Source: JBJMQS01 sp045802605 (GTDB lineage: Bacteria > Planctomycetota > Planctomycetia > Gemmatales > Gemmataceae). From it: a DNA stretch of 64,000 nucleotides. Of this stretch, positions 16,160-24,230 are shown piece after piece (positions within the stretch are counted from its first letter, which is position 1; each line of letters starts with the position of its first letter). The stretch is from the NCBI GenBank assembly GCA_045802605.1, contig JBJMQS010000053.1, forward strand, positions 62,001 through 126,000, given 5' to 3'. The position numbers were made by a program, and so were the translations under genes. The notes below the pieces were generated by a model that was given only the letters and a program-made list of their open reading frames with translations, was not told where the DNA came from and made no database searches.

Positions 16160-16297
16160 GCGTTTTTGGATGTTCGCAGCTTGCTGCGGACTTTGCATTT
16201 TTGGAGTAATTTCCGGCGCGGTGCCGGAATGAAACAGTGGGCCGGGCGACGCGTCAACGTCCCCGGCCCTGGGACAACCCTGGCAAGAGGGCCATCC

Positions 16298-16654
16298 ATG
16301 CGACGTTCTATCGTTTCGTTTGTCAGCCGGCACGCGCCGGCCTGGGAATGGGTCTTCCGCCCAACCTACAACCCCAACAGCAACACCACGACCGGTTATC
16401 TGCGCATCTCGGACGCGGTTTACCGGGTTCGGGAAATCCACTTCAACCACGACGACGAGAGCGCCGGCCGATTGTGGCAACTCGACCACGACGGCACCCA
16501 ATACCAGATCGTGCGCAACCCCGCGACCGCGGCGCTTGTCTGCGACTGTCCCGGCGCGGAATTCACCCAGCGCGCCTGCGAACACGTCAACGCAATCGAA
16601 TCGGCCTATGGGCTGATGGACTGCCTCAGCGCGCTCGAATCGTTCGACCGATAA
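16298..16654 (+). CDS. Small SWIM-like zinc-finger protein
   Basis: A 118-residue protein beginning MRRSIVSFVSRHAPAWEW, preceded by AAGAGG. The C-terminal half has ALVCDCPGAEFTQRACEHV, that is C-x-C...C-x-H, the ligand pattern of SWIM zinc fingers, which bind DNA or proteins. The region before it (YLRISDAVYRVREIHFNHDD) looks like a small beta domain. It is part of the accessory cluster with an ArdC-like gene. A longer frame from 16166 exists but lacks a matching ribosome-binding site. Confidence 0.62.
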   Translation: MRRSIVSFVSRHAPAWEWVFRPTYNPNSNTTTGYLRISDAVYRVREIHFNHDDESAGRLWQLDHDGTQYQIVRNPATAALVCDCPGAEFTQRACEHVNAIESAYGLMDCLSALESFDR

Positions 16655-16690
16655 TTCCCGTTTCTTTCACCCCCTATTTGGAGAGACAAC

Positions 16691-17032
16691 ATGAACGCGA
16701 CCAAAGAACAAATCCAGCACGAGGCCCTATCCCGCGCTGCGACCGGTCAATCACTGTCCAACTGGCCGGCGATCATTGACGGATTTACGGCGAAGGGAAT
16801 CCCCGAATCTGAAATTTTGCCCCGTGAAAATGTCTTCACCTATCACGCCTGGCGCGCATTGGGCCGGCAAGTCCGACGCGGCGAACATGGTGTTCGCGTT
16901 TTGACCTTTGTTGCTTGTGACGCAAAGTCCGGCACGTCCCAAGAAGGCGAAGCGCAAGCCAAGCGCCGGTTTAACCGGCCCTGGAGCGCGACCGTCTTTC
17001 ACGTTTCCCAGACCGACCCGATTGAGGCCTAG
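16691..17032 (+). CDS. ArdC N-terminal-domain-like protein
   Basis: A 113-residue protein similar to the N-terminal single-stranded-DNA-binding domain of ArdC antirestriction proteins (formerly DUF1738): GIPESEILPRENVFTYHAWR, ALGRQVRRGEHGVRVLTF, then TVFHVSQTDPIE. The C-terminal metalloprotease domain of full ArdC is absent, so it is a stand-alone N-domain. ArdC-type proteins travel on plasmids and integrative elements, which suggests this cluster came in by transfer. A GGAGAGA ribosome-binding site precedes the ATG. Confidence 0.72.
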   Translation: MNATKEQIQHEALSRAATGQSLSNWPAIIDGFTAKGIPESEILPRENVFTYHAWRALGRQVRRGEHGVRVLTFVACDAKSGTSQEGEAQAKRRFNRPWSATVFHVSQTDPIEA

Positions 17033-17094
17033 TCCGCTCGCGCCGGCTCACAGTGGGCCGGCGCTTTCCTTCCCGCGGAATTGAGGATTCGACC

Positions 17095-17493
17095 ATGTCT
17101 AAATTCACCTACCAGATCGGCCCGGATACCCGGATTTCATTTCCGGCCAAGCCCGACGAGAGCATTCGCACGCTCCTGAAAGGTGCGGGGTTCCATTGGT
17201 CACCGGCGGGCGGTTGTTGGTGGCGTCGCGGAGTTAAGGGCGCTGCCGACTTTATCCAGCACCTCGACCGCAAGCTAAACCCCGGCCGGCCCGATGGCGC
17301 TTGCTGGCGCTGTAAGTCACCGGACGGTTTTTTCCGGAACGAGGGCGCAGCGACTCCGGTTTATTGCGACTCCTGCTATTCGGCCTACAAGGCCGCGCAA
17401 CCCGATTCTAGCCCGTTTGTCCGTCACTCCGAACAACGCGACCGCTTCGATATGGACTATGAGGACCGTTGCGCTGCGGTGTGCGGTCGGTGA
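17095..17493 (+). CDS. Hypothetical protein with C-terminal Cys4 ribbon
   Basis: A 132-residue protein. The N-terminal half (ISFPAKPDESIRTLLKGAGF, then HWSPAGGCWWRRG) resembles small domains that occur next to DNA-processing genes on mobile elements. A zinc ribbon follows (CWRCKSPDGFF ... VYCDSCYSAYKA). The start at ATG 17095 follows a GGAATTGAGG region. It is fourth of the five-gene cluster. I know no defined function. Confidence 0.55.
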   Translation: MSKFTYQIGPDTRISFPAKPDESIRTLLKGAGFHWSPAGGCWWRRGVKGAADFIQHLDRKLNPGRPDGACWRCKSPDGFFRNEGAATPVYCDSCYSAYKAAQPDSSPFVRHSEQRDRFDMDYEDRCAAVCGR

Positions 17494-17589
17494 CTGTCCC
17501 CCGGCCGTTGCGTCAACGCGGGGGTTCGCAGTCCCGCCGGCCGCTTGCCCGGTTCACTTCGAGTCGGGAGTTTCTCTGAGGATCGAACG

Positions 17590-18072
17590 ATGGCGCTTTC
17601 AATCGGACAACGGGTAACACTTTTGAAGATCGACGAGGCCTTCGCCATGTCGCACCGGTACGAGGTGGAAGTCCGTTCCGTGCTCGACGGTGAAGCAGTC
17701 GGCTACCAGGGACGCAAGCGGCGAATGGCTACAGTCCGTCAGCGCGGCAAGCGCAAAGAGTTCTTTCTCGACTTGGGCAACGACGACATTCTCCTCGACG
17801 GTTGGAACCTGCCGTTCCAGACCGATACCGAAGCCGGAACGATCATGGCCGGCAACGCGTGCTACAACCTCGTCGGTGACCCCGAGGCTATCCGCGATTG
17901 CATTCAGAGCCTGGCCGTCGTTCCGGTCACGGAGGGGGCCAGGGCCAAGATAATCGTCTCCCGCGTTCCGCGAACGTGCTGCGATGATTCCGAAACGCAA
18001 TTGCTCTATCCCGAGCTTGAGATTGACCACGCGGTCGTAAGTCGGATGAAGGAGCGAGTTTCAAGCAGTTAA
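17590..18072 (+). CDS. Hypothetical 160-residue protein, last gene of accessory cluster
   Basis: The protein starts MALSIGQRVTLLKIDEAFAM and carries a Lys/Arg-rich patch (GRKRRMATVRQRGKRKEFF), which would suit nucleic-acid binding. No family is recognised. The start at 17590 follows CTGAGGATCGAACG and gives a compact product; the frame is open from 17545. The cluster's terminator lies 120 bases downstream. Confidence 0.5.
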   Translation: MALSIGQRVTLLKIDEAFAMSHRYEVEVRSVLDGEAVGYQGRKRRMATVRQRGKRKEFFLDLGNDDILLDGWNLPFQTDTEAGTIMAGNACYNLVGDPEAIRDCIQSLAVVPVTEGARAKIIVSRVPRTCCDDSETQLLYPELEIDHAVVSRMKERVSSS

Positions 18073-18193
18073 GCCATGCAGAGGCAACTCCGGTGGACCG
18101 CAGGAAATCCTAGCGGCCCATTCCATTCCGATTAGCAGCAGTTGTTCGAGTTTCGCCAGACGTTCAACACGGAACGCGGAAGCCCATATCCGA

Positions 18194-18233
18194 GGTCCGG
18201 GCGCGGCACATGAAAGCCGCGCCCGGGCCTTTT
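18194..18233 (+). terminator. Intrinsic terminator of the 15.9-18.1 kb cluster
   Basis: A 14-bp G+C-rich stem (GGTCCGGGCGCGGC / GCCGCGCCCGGGCC, one G-U pair) with an 8-nt loop is followed by TTTTC. It closes the five-gene cluster before the caspase-like gene. Confidence 0.85.
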
Positions 18234-18350
18234 CAATTTTCCTCGCGTTGCCAATGCTTTCGGGAATTCAAAATCTCATAGGATTCCTAGAAGATTTAGC
18301 GTTTGGCCGCGTTATCATTTCACAGATCGAATTTTCCATGGGGATCTCGC

Positions 18351-20117
18351 ATGATTCGCTCAGCCTCGCTGCTCGTCGCGATCATCACGGTAACCCTGGG
18401 CGGGGTATTGGCCTTTGGTCAGTCAGCACCAGCCGGCAAGAAATACGCCTTGCTCGTGGGCATTAACGATTACCAGCATGAGAGGCTTCCAACGCTCAGA
18501 TATGCCGAAAGAGATGTCGAGGAATTGGCAAAGGTGCTGGAGCCGGCTGGCTATGCGGTAACGCTGCTTACCGGATCCCAGCCCGCTATCGGCAAGCGCG
18601 CGACGAAGACCAATATCGATGAGCAGGTGAAAGGCATCCTGCGTCAGAGCGCCAAAGGCGATGTCGTTGTCCTAGCGTTTGCGGGACATGGACTGCAATT
18701 CGACAATCAGCCCGACGCATACTTTTGTCCTCTCGATGCGCGACCTTTTTCGACAGCGACCGATACTCTCGTATCCTTAAGTAGCATTTACCAAAACTTC
18801 GATCAGAGCTTCGCCGGGATGAAAGTTCTCCTCGTAGATGCCTGCCGCAACGATCCGGATCGCCAGCGGGGTACCCGGTCAGGAATTGATGCTGACCACG
18901 CTCCGAGACCCCCTGCGGGTGTCGCAGCTCTATTTAGCTGCCGCGCCGGCGAACGTGCATTTGAGGCAGATCAGCTGAAGCACGGCATTTTTTTTCATCA
19001 TGTAATTGAGGCACTCAAAGGGGAGGCGGCTGAGAAAACCGGTGAAGTGACCTTCGCATCGTTGGCCAGTTTGGTTTCTCGCCGGGTATCTCGCGACGTT
19101 CCTTTGCTCATAAAAGAAGGCGCCGCACAGTCACCCAACCTCAAAGCCGACTATTCGACCGAACCGGTGTTGCTTCGCGTCGAACGGGCCGGTGAGGTTC
19201 GATCAACACAACCTTCGGAACAAACGCCGCCCCCCACCGCGGTGATGAACAGTCAACAAGTAGCCGACTTAAGGTTCAAGTTCGAGGTTGGCACAAAGTT
19301 GTATCAGCGAGATACCGTAATCACAAAACAAAAAATGAAGGCCATGCAAGCAGATGTGGAAAAGGAACACGAACTTACTACGTCGATTTGTTGGGAACCG
19401 GAAATGATTTCCAATGGAAGAATCGTCATTGTAGCGCGCTTTGAAGGGCTCAAATTGCGAAGGCTAGAAGATGGAAAATGGACAACGTCCGATTCATCAA
19501 AACCGTCGGTGGATAGTGAGATGGATGCGCGATTCAAAGCGCTCTTAGATTCGAAGTTCACGTTCACTTTTGATCAAGACCTGCACGTAACCAATCTGGA
19601 GGGCTATAGCGAGTTCCTCGAACGATGGAATCAGTCAAAATTCCCGCCGGGCCCATCGGCAAAAAATTCAACGAGTGAGCGTGTGATCAAGAATCTGGCG
19701 AGAAATTTTGAACACATGCCCACAGGACCAGTAAGAAAGGGCGATTCTTGGATACGCAATGACGAGTTGGATCTGGCCTCGTTCGGTTGTTTCACAAATA
19801 CCAGTCACTACAAGTTGGATGGATTTCAAGGTAACTACGCGATCATCGGCGTACAGATACAGCAAACGTACAAGCCGCCAAAACTGACGGCAGACGATTT
19901 GGGGTTTGAAATCGTCTCAGCGGATTTGAAGGGCAAGGGGATCGACGGCGCAGTTCAAGTTGATCTGAGTAACGGAAGTAGACGTAGCTTATCGAGCAAG
20001 ACCAAGTTTGAGGGCAAGTTGTCGCTTAAGATTTCCGGAACAACAACTGATGTTGCCCTGGAGCAACTCCAGGAAAGTACAACGGTGTTTTCGGACCGAC
20101 CTCAGATACCGCACTGA
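18351..20117 (+). CDS. Exported caspase-fold (peptidase C14) protein with C-terminal DUF6263-like domain
   Basis: A 588-residue protein with a signal peptide (MIRSASLLVAIITVTLGG...). Residues about 28-260 form a metacaspase/caspase-like domain: YALLVGINDYQHERLPTLRY, the catalytic histidine in FAGHG, and the catalytic cysteine in LLVDACRNDP. GVAALFSCRAGERAFE and HGIFFHHVIEALKG are also typical of the fold. The C-terminal half (FEVGTKLYQRDTVI onwards) resembles the DUF6263 family of exported planctomycete proteins. The catalytic dyad is intact, so it may be an active cysteine peptidase outside the cytoplasm. The start at 18351 is chosen because it begins the signal peptide. It is transcribed alone after a strong terminator. 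Confidence 0.87.
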   Translation: MIRSASLLVAIITVTLGGVLAFGQSAPAGKKYALLVGINDYQHERLPTLRYAERDVEELAKVLEPAGYAVTLLTGSQPAIGKRATKTNIDEQVKGILRQSAKGDVVVLAFAGHGLQFDNQPDAYFCPLDARPFSTATDTLVSLSSIYQNFDQSFAGMKVLLVDACRNDPDRQRGTRSGIDADHAPRPPAGVAALFSCRAGERAFEADQLKHGIFFHHVIEALKGEAAEKTGEVTFASLASLVSRRVSRDVPLLIKEGAAQSPNLKADYSTEPVLLRVERAGEVRSTQPSEQTPPPTAVMNSQQVADLRFKFEVGTKLYQRDTVITKQKMKAMQADVEKEHELTTSICWEPEMISNGRIVIVARFEGLKLRRLEDGKWTTSDSSKPSVDSEMDARFKALLDSKFTFTFDQDLHVTNLEGYSEFLERWNQSKFPPGPSAKNSTSERVIKNLARNFEHMPTGPVRKGDSWIRNDELDLASFGCFTNTSHYKLDGFQGNYAIIGVQIQQTYKPPKLTADDLGFEIVSADLKGKGIDGAVQVDLSNGSRRSLSSKTKFEGKLSLKISGTTTDVALEQLQESTTVFSDRPQIPH

Positions 20118-20149
20118 TGATCGCGAAATAGCTGCTGAGTGAATGCAAC

Positions 20150-20368
20150 TTAAGCATATGGGGTGGTTTCGATCCACTCCCGCGCCTTCCTCGCCACAGC
20201 TGCAATGGACTCACCTTGCAGCACCAGCCGGGTGTAGGCCGTCGTGCCGTTCGCCGTGGCGAAGATCCAGCACGTCCACCCGCTGCTGAGCTTAGCCACC
20301 TCAATGCGATAGCCGCCGAGTTCACCCCGCCAGCAATTGGCGCTGACGCGCTTCAAGATGCCGTCCAT
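20150..20368 (-). CDS. Hypothetical 72-residue protein
   Basis: A small protein ending in a helix-rich IAAVARKAREWIETTPYA and containing GYRIEVAKLSSGWTCWIFAT. The repeating hydrophobic pattern and coherent third-position G+C bias favour a real gene. It is convergent with the caspase-like gene. No family is known. Confidence 0.5.
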   Translation of the reverse strand: MDGILKRVSANCWRGELGGYRIEVAKLSSGWTCWIFATANGTTAYTRLVLQGESIAAVARKAREWIETTPYA

Positions 20369-20513
20369 GCTCCGAGTTTGGGGGCAAGAGGCCGCGACTT
20401 TCCAGGTCGGTAGTCGATTTCTCGCTGGACGCTAACTCAGCCCCCTCCAAGAATCCCAGGATGCTCTGCCCGTTATGCACCGCGGCGGATCATCGATACG
20501 GCACGGCACCTTT

Positions 20514-20678
20514 CTAATATCGCGTTGGCGGTAGACTCAGGAGAATTTCGGCTAACCGCTTCCGATCAACGTCGGACAGCTTCGTCACAGCCTGGGTCAG
20601 CCCGTCGAGTGAAAGCGTCTCAGACCCAGTTTCTGGCCGATTCACTGCGCTTTTCACTGCGCCCGTTTGTGAACTCAT
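20514..20678 (-). CDS. Hypothetical 54-residue protein
   Basis: A short frame from ATG 20678 ending LDGLTQAVTKLSDVDRKRLA, then EILLSLPPTRY. The C-terminal amphipathic helix looks like a protein-interaction segment. The frame stays open further upstream (to 20840), but that part runs through a large palindrome and is not believable as coding. Low to moderate confidence. Confidence 0.38.
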   Translation of the reverse strand: MSSQTGAVKSAVNRPETGSETLSLDGLTQAVTKLSDVDRKRLAEILLSLPPTRY

Positions 20679-20740
20679 AGTATTTGACTTGGAATCCGGG
20701 CCTACTTCGAATCCAGTAGCGCCCATTAGGTCCATTTGCA

Positions 20741-20798
20741 CGGGAAAACAGGAAGGGCGGTTAAGTAAGTAAGCTTGACCGCCCTTCCTGTTTTCCCG
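20741..20798. terminator. 21-bp perfect inverted repeat with all-frame stop loop
   Basis: CGGGAAAACAGGAAGGGCGGT and its exact complement flank a 16-nt loop that begins TAAGTAAGTAAG. The loop puts a stop codon in all three plus-strand frames. The A-tract and T-tract in the arms fit a bidirectional terminator between the minus-strand small genes and the plus-strand gene at 20871. Confidence 0.6.
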
Positions 20799-20870
20799 GG
20801 TCAGTCCGCGTCTTGCAATGACAACATGTGAAGATTGCAAAGAGTGAGCCGAGATTCATGGGAGAATCAC

Positions 20871-21167
20871 GTGCCAAAGTTGACATCCAGCCGAAGCATC
20901 GCAAACTTCCGTGACATCCCGAATGTTGGGCCGGCGACAGTCGGGGACTTCGAGACGCTCGGCCTGCGATCGCCGGGCGATTTGGTCGGGAAAGATCCCT
21001 ACGCACTTTATGACAAGCTATGCCGGGTCACGGGGCAGCGGCACGATCCGTGTGCGATCGATGTGTTTATTGCCGCGGTACGGTACATGGAGGGCGGGCC
21101 TAAGAGGCCCTGGTGGCATTTCACGACAGAGCGGAAGCGGGTGCAGGCGAAGCAGGCGCGAGCCTGA
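20871..21167 (+). CDS. Helix-hairpin-helix protein, Cdd1/pathogenicity-locus-like
   Basis: A 98-residue protein with FRDIPNVGPATVGDFETLGL (helix-hairpin-helix), then DPYALYDKLCRVTGQRHDPC and AIDVFIAAVRYM...PWWHF. This fits the Cdd1 family of small HhH proteins found in many genomes, thought to bind nucleic acid. GTG at 20871 is chosen because GGGAGA lies 5 bases upstream; a TTG at 20835 is less likely. The gene ends just before a hairpin terminator. Confidence 0.78.
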   Translation: MPKLTSSRSIANFRDIPNVGPATVGDFETLGLRSPGDLVGKDPYALYDKLCRVTGQRHDPCAIDVFIAAVRYMEGGPKRPWWHFTTERKRVQAKQARA

Positions 21168-21174
21168 CGATGTT

Positions 21175-21208
21175 TTGTTAGCCGGACGCTGGCGCGTCCG
21201 ACTAACAA
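21175..21208 (+). terminator. Hairpin after the HhH gene
   Basis: TTGTTAG-C-CGGACGC pairs with GCGTCCG-A-CTAACAA around a TGGC loop, with a single internal mismatch. It starts 7 bases after the stop at 21167. There is no clear T-run on the plus strand. Confidence 0.55.
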
Positions 21209-21327
21209 GAGGGCTTCCGAAAAGTTGGGAAAACCCTGGTTTCGTAGGCTGATCCTGCACGGAGTGGTCAAATTTCCTTTCTTTTCCTATCATTTCCTTT
21301 CGCAATTTGTTCGTGGCGGAGGCGGAA

Positions 21328-21636
21328 ATGTACGCTGTGTTTGAAGATGGATCGCGACAGTACCGAGTGACTGAAGGCGGCGAAGTTGTGGTCGATTATC
21401 GCGAAGCCGAGATCGGCAGCGAGGTCACCTTTGATCGCGTGCTGTTGGTCGTGGATGCCGAGACGGCCAAGATCGGCCAGCCGACTGTGGCCGGGGCGAA
21501 AATTGTCGCTGAGGTGGTCGAGCACCCCACCGTGAAGACCCGCGTACAGAAGTTCCGCCGACGCAAGAATTACAAGCGGCTCGTGGGCCACCGCCAGCCG
21601 TTTACACGTTTGAAAGTTCGATCGATTACCGGTTGA
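21328..21636 (+). CDS. rplU: 50S ribosomal protein L21
   Basis: A 102-residue protein of standard length starting MYAVFEDGSRQYRVTEGGEV. It has the L21 features EIGSEVTFDRVLLV and, near the C-terminus, KFRRRKNYKRLVGHRQPFTR. L21 binds 23S rRNA and contacts L20. GGAGGCGGA precedes the ATG, which is why I reject the longer frame from 21307. The usual partner rpmA (L27) does not follow; a minus-strand lipoprotein gene lies next instead. rplU therefore stands alone here. Confidence 0.95.
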   Translation: MYAVFEDGSRQYRVTEGGEVVVDYREAEIGSEVTFDRVLLVVDAETAKIGQPTVAGAKIVAEVVEHPTVKTRVQKFRRRKNYKRLVGHRQPFTRLKVRSITG

Positions 21637-21645
21637 TTTGAATAC

Positions 21646-21873
21646 CTAGTTCTGTGGCGGCCGCACGGAGTTCACCGGTGCGGCCGTTTTTATTCCTGTC
21701 CCTTCGGGCGGCAACAGCGGCAAAGACTTCATCATGTTGTCGGGTTGATCGCCGAGCGTGTCGGCCACGTGGACGTGCACCTTGCGAGCGATTTGCCCGA
21801 TGGTTTGCATGTCCTGGGCGTTGCAGCCCGCGAGCGCGATGAGGGTGGCCAGGAGTGTCAGAGACTTTCGCAT
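21646..21873 (-). CDS. Small lipoprotein
   Basis: A 75-residue protein: MRKSLTLLATLIALAGCNAQ has a positively charged start, a hydrophobic core and a lipobox LAGC, so it should be lipid-anchored in the envelope. The mature part (MQTIGQIARKVHVHVADTLG) is short and of unknown function. The frame is open upstream to 21966, but the signal sequence fixes the start at 21873. Confidence 0.65.
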   Translation of the reverse strand: MRKSLTLLATLIALAGCNAQDMQTIGQIARKVHVHVADTLGDQPDNMMKSLPLLPPEGTGIKTAAPVNSVRPPQN

Positions 21874-21928
21874 GAGGGGCATATGCCAAATCAGAGGGGT
21901 TCTTGCAAGCCAAAAAAAGAGAAGACAT

Positions 21929-22013
21929 TTAACCGCAGAGAACGCTGAGAGCGCTGAGAAAACCAAAACATGAATTTGGTTTTCTCAGCGCTCTCTGCAT
22001 TCTCTGCGGTTAA
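21929..22013. repeat. Long palindrome of the CACAGAG/CGCAGAG hairpin family
   Basis: Arms of 39 bases (TTAACCGCAGAGAACGCTGA... and its near-complement) with two mismatches and a 7-nt loop. The unit resembles the hairpins at 24153-24218 and 57808-57843, built from repeated (C/G)RCAGAG(A/C) words. It lies just after the fusA stop and probably works as a bidirectional terminator between fusA and the lipoprotein gene. Confidence 0.65.
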
Positions 22014-22023
22014 CTCTGACTTC

Positions 22024-24135
22024 TTAAATCTCTTCGCCCAGGTAGAACTGCCGCTGGATGTCGTCGGGGGCGGCGGCGTAGCTGTGCGGGGCCATCGTGG
22101 AACTGGCCCGGCCCTGGCTTAGGCTTCGCAGCCGATCCGCGTAGTCGAACATCTTGGCCAAGGGCACCGTCGCCGTGATCGTCCACCATTTGCCGTGCGG
22201 GTGCGTCGCTTGTATCTCAGCACGGCGTGCATTCAAGTCAGCGGTGACGTTGCCGTAGAACTCGTCGGGCACCGACACATCGAGTTTCATGATCGGCTCG
22301 AGCAGCACCATGTTGTCCTGATACGCCATCTGCACGGCGGCCGCGCCGGCGGCTTCGAAGGCGATCTCGTTGGAGAGCACGGCGTCCACTTCGCCGCCTA
22401 GGATTTGCGCCTGCACGTCGAGGACTGGGTAGCCCATTGCACCCGATTGCAGCGCCATGTGCACGCCGCGCTCGCCGGCCGCCAGGAAATTGGCGGGCAG
22501 CGCGTCGGGCTTGAGTCGGTGGGCGACCTTGAGGCCCGTGCCACGCTCGGCCCGGAACTCCACGGTGAGCCGGGCGAACATCCCCTGCCCTCCTGCCCCC
22601 TGCTTATTGAATTCGCCGGTGACTTTGATCGGCTTCTTGAGCGTCTCGCGGTAACTGACGCGCGGCTTGCCGACTCGCGCCTTGAGGCGGAAGTCGCGGT
22701 CCATGCGGTGCCGTTTGACTTCCAGATGCAGCATGCCCATGCCGCTCATCACCGTCTGGCCCGTCTCCGCGTCGTGCTTCCACTGAAACGTGGGGTCTTC
22801 CTTATGCAGGATCGTCAGCGTGTCGATCAGCTTCTGCTTGTCGGCCGATGATTCCGGCTCAATCGATTGGCTGACCACGGCCTCGGCGAAACTGATCGGC
22901 TCCAACAAGATGGGGTGCTGCGCGTCGCAGAGCGTGTCGCCGGTCTGCGACTCCTTCAAACCCACGAGCGCGACGATGTCGCCAGCGATCGCCTCAAGCA
23001 CTTCCTCGCGGCCCACCTTGGGATCAGCGTGGACGTGATAGAGCTTGCCGACGAGTTCCTTGGCGTCTTTGCCCGGGTTGTACGGCCGGCTATTCGGCTT
23101 GAGGATGCCGGAGTAGACGCGGACGAACGCCAACTCGTTGTGTGCATCGACCACGACCTTAAATACCAGCCCGCAGAAGGGCTCCTTCGGATCGGGCTTG
23201 CGCGTCTCGACCTTGTCCTTCTTCGGATGGCTGCCCTGCACCGGAGGGCGATCGAGCGGGTTGGGCAAATAATCGACGACAGCGTCGAGCAGCGGCTGGA
23301 TGCCGATGTGCTCGCGGCCAGAGCCGCACAGAACCGGATGGATGAGCTTGCGAATGGTCAGATCGCGGACGAGCGCTTTCACCTTCTCGGCCGGCGCGGA
23401 ATGGCCTTCGAGAAGGAGCGAAGTGATGATGTCCTTCTCGTCGTGCGCGGTGAGGGCATCAAACATCTGGTCGCGGTAGGTGCGATACTCTTCTTCCTGC
23501 TCAGCCGGAATGGGCGCTCGGCGAATCGTCCGGCCATAGTCGCCGGCGTCGAAGTAGAGCGCTTCCCCGGTGATCAGGTCGATGACGCCGGCGAAAGGAG
23601 TCGCGCTGTCTTTCGGTGAGCCTGCGCCGATCGGGATGAGGAGCGGCACCGGCCTGCCTTCGAGCCGCTCGACGATCTCCGCGAGGGCGTTGGCGAAGTT
23701 CGCCCCCACGACGTCCATCTTGTTGACAAAGACCATCCGGGGCACGCCGTACTTATCCGCTTGCCGCCACACGGTTTCGGACTGCGCTTCGACGCCTTTT
23801 TGGGCGTCGAAAACGACGACCGCGCCGTCGAGCACGCGCAAGCTGCGCTCGACCTCGGCGGTGAAATCCACGTGGCCCGGCGTGTCGATCAAATTGATCG
23901 TGCAATCGCGCCACTGGAATGGAATGCAGGCGCTATAGATGGTGATGCCGCGCTGTTGCTCTTCGGGGTCGTAATCTGTTTCCGTAGTTCCAGCGTCCAC
24001 TTCGCCGAGCTTGTGCTTGGCGCCGGCGTAATAAAGGATGTGCTCGGTGGTGGTGGTCTTGCCCGCGTCGATGTGCGCAATGATACCGAGGTTGCGAAAC
24101 TTACTGAGATCGGTGTTGGTCTTTGGGCCAGCCAT
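22024..24135 (-). CDS. fusA: Translation elongation factor G
   Basis: The 703-residue EF-G, the GTPase that drives ribosomal translocation. Domain I has the P-loop AHIDAGKTTTTE, switch II DTPGHVDFTAEVERSL and the G4 motif NKMD. Domains II-V follow at normal length, ending with the conserved C-terminal region (LSQGRASSTMAPHSYAAAP). The start MAGPKTNTDLSKFRNLGIIA is standard. It is the last gene of the rpsL-rpsG-fusA segment and is separated from rpsG by a perfect 31-bp palindrome, so partial termination or processing there could uncouple it from rpsG. Confidence 0.98.
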   Translation of the reverse strand: MAGPKTNTDLSKFRNLGIIAHIDAGKTTTTEHILYYAGAKHKLGEVDAGTTETDYDPEEQQRGITIYSACIPFQWRDCTINLIDTPGHVDFTAEVERSLRVLDGAVVVFDAQKGVEAQSETVWRQADKYGVPRMVFVNKMDVVGANFANALAEIVERLEGRPVPLLIPIGAGSPKDSATPFAGVIDLITGEALYFDAGDYGRTIRRAPIPAEQEEEYRTYRDQMFDALTAHDEKDIITSLLLEGHSAPAEKVKALVRDLTIRKLIHPVLCGSGREHIGIQPLLDAVVDYLPNPLDRPPVQGSHPKKDKVETRKPDPKEPFCGLVFKVVVDAHNELAFVRVYSGILKPNSRPYNPGKDAKELVGKLYHVHADPKVGREEVLEAIAGDIVALVGLKESQTGDTLCDAQHPILLEPISFAEAVVSQSIEPESSADKQKLIDTLTILHKEDPTFQWKHDAETGQTVMSGMGMLHLEVKRHRMDRDFRLKARVGKPRVSYRETLKKPIKVTGEFNKQGAGGQGMFARLTVEFRAERGTGLKVAHRLKPDALPANFLAAGERGVHMALQSGAMGYPVLDVQAQILGGEVDAVLSNEIAFEAAGAAAVQMAYQDNMVLLEPIMKLDVSVPDEFYGNVTADLNARRAEIQATHPHGKWWTITATVPLAKMFDYADRLRSLSQGRASSTMAPHSYAAAPDDIQRQFYLGEEI

Positions 24136-24152
24136 TATCTTAATCCGAAACT

Positions 24153-24218
24153 AACCACAGAGCACACAGAGAGCACAGAGAAATGCGTTTCTCTGTGCTC
24201 TCTGTGTGCTCTGTGGTT
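24153..24218. repeat. 31-bp perfect palindrome between rpsG and fusA
   Basis: AACCACAGAGCACACAGAGA... and its exact complement, with a 4-nt loop. It belongs to the same CACAGAG word family as 21929-22013. It is placed 12 bases after the rpsG stop and 17 bases before the fusA start, so it may attenuate, protect or process the rpsG-fusA message. Confidence 0.65.
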
Positions 24219-24230
24219 GATCTTAGCAGA

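Noticed and set aside
20705..20730. TTCGAATCCAGTAGCGCCC looks like the 3' end of a tRNA gene and could be an attachment-site remnant
   Set aside because: The T-stem does not pair around the TTCGAAT loop, and no acceptor or anticodon arm is present.
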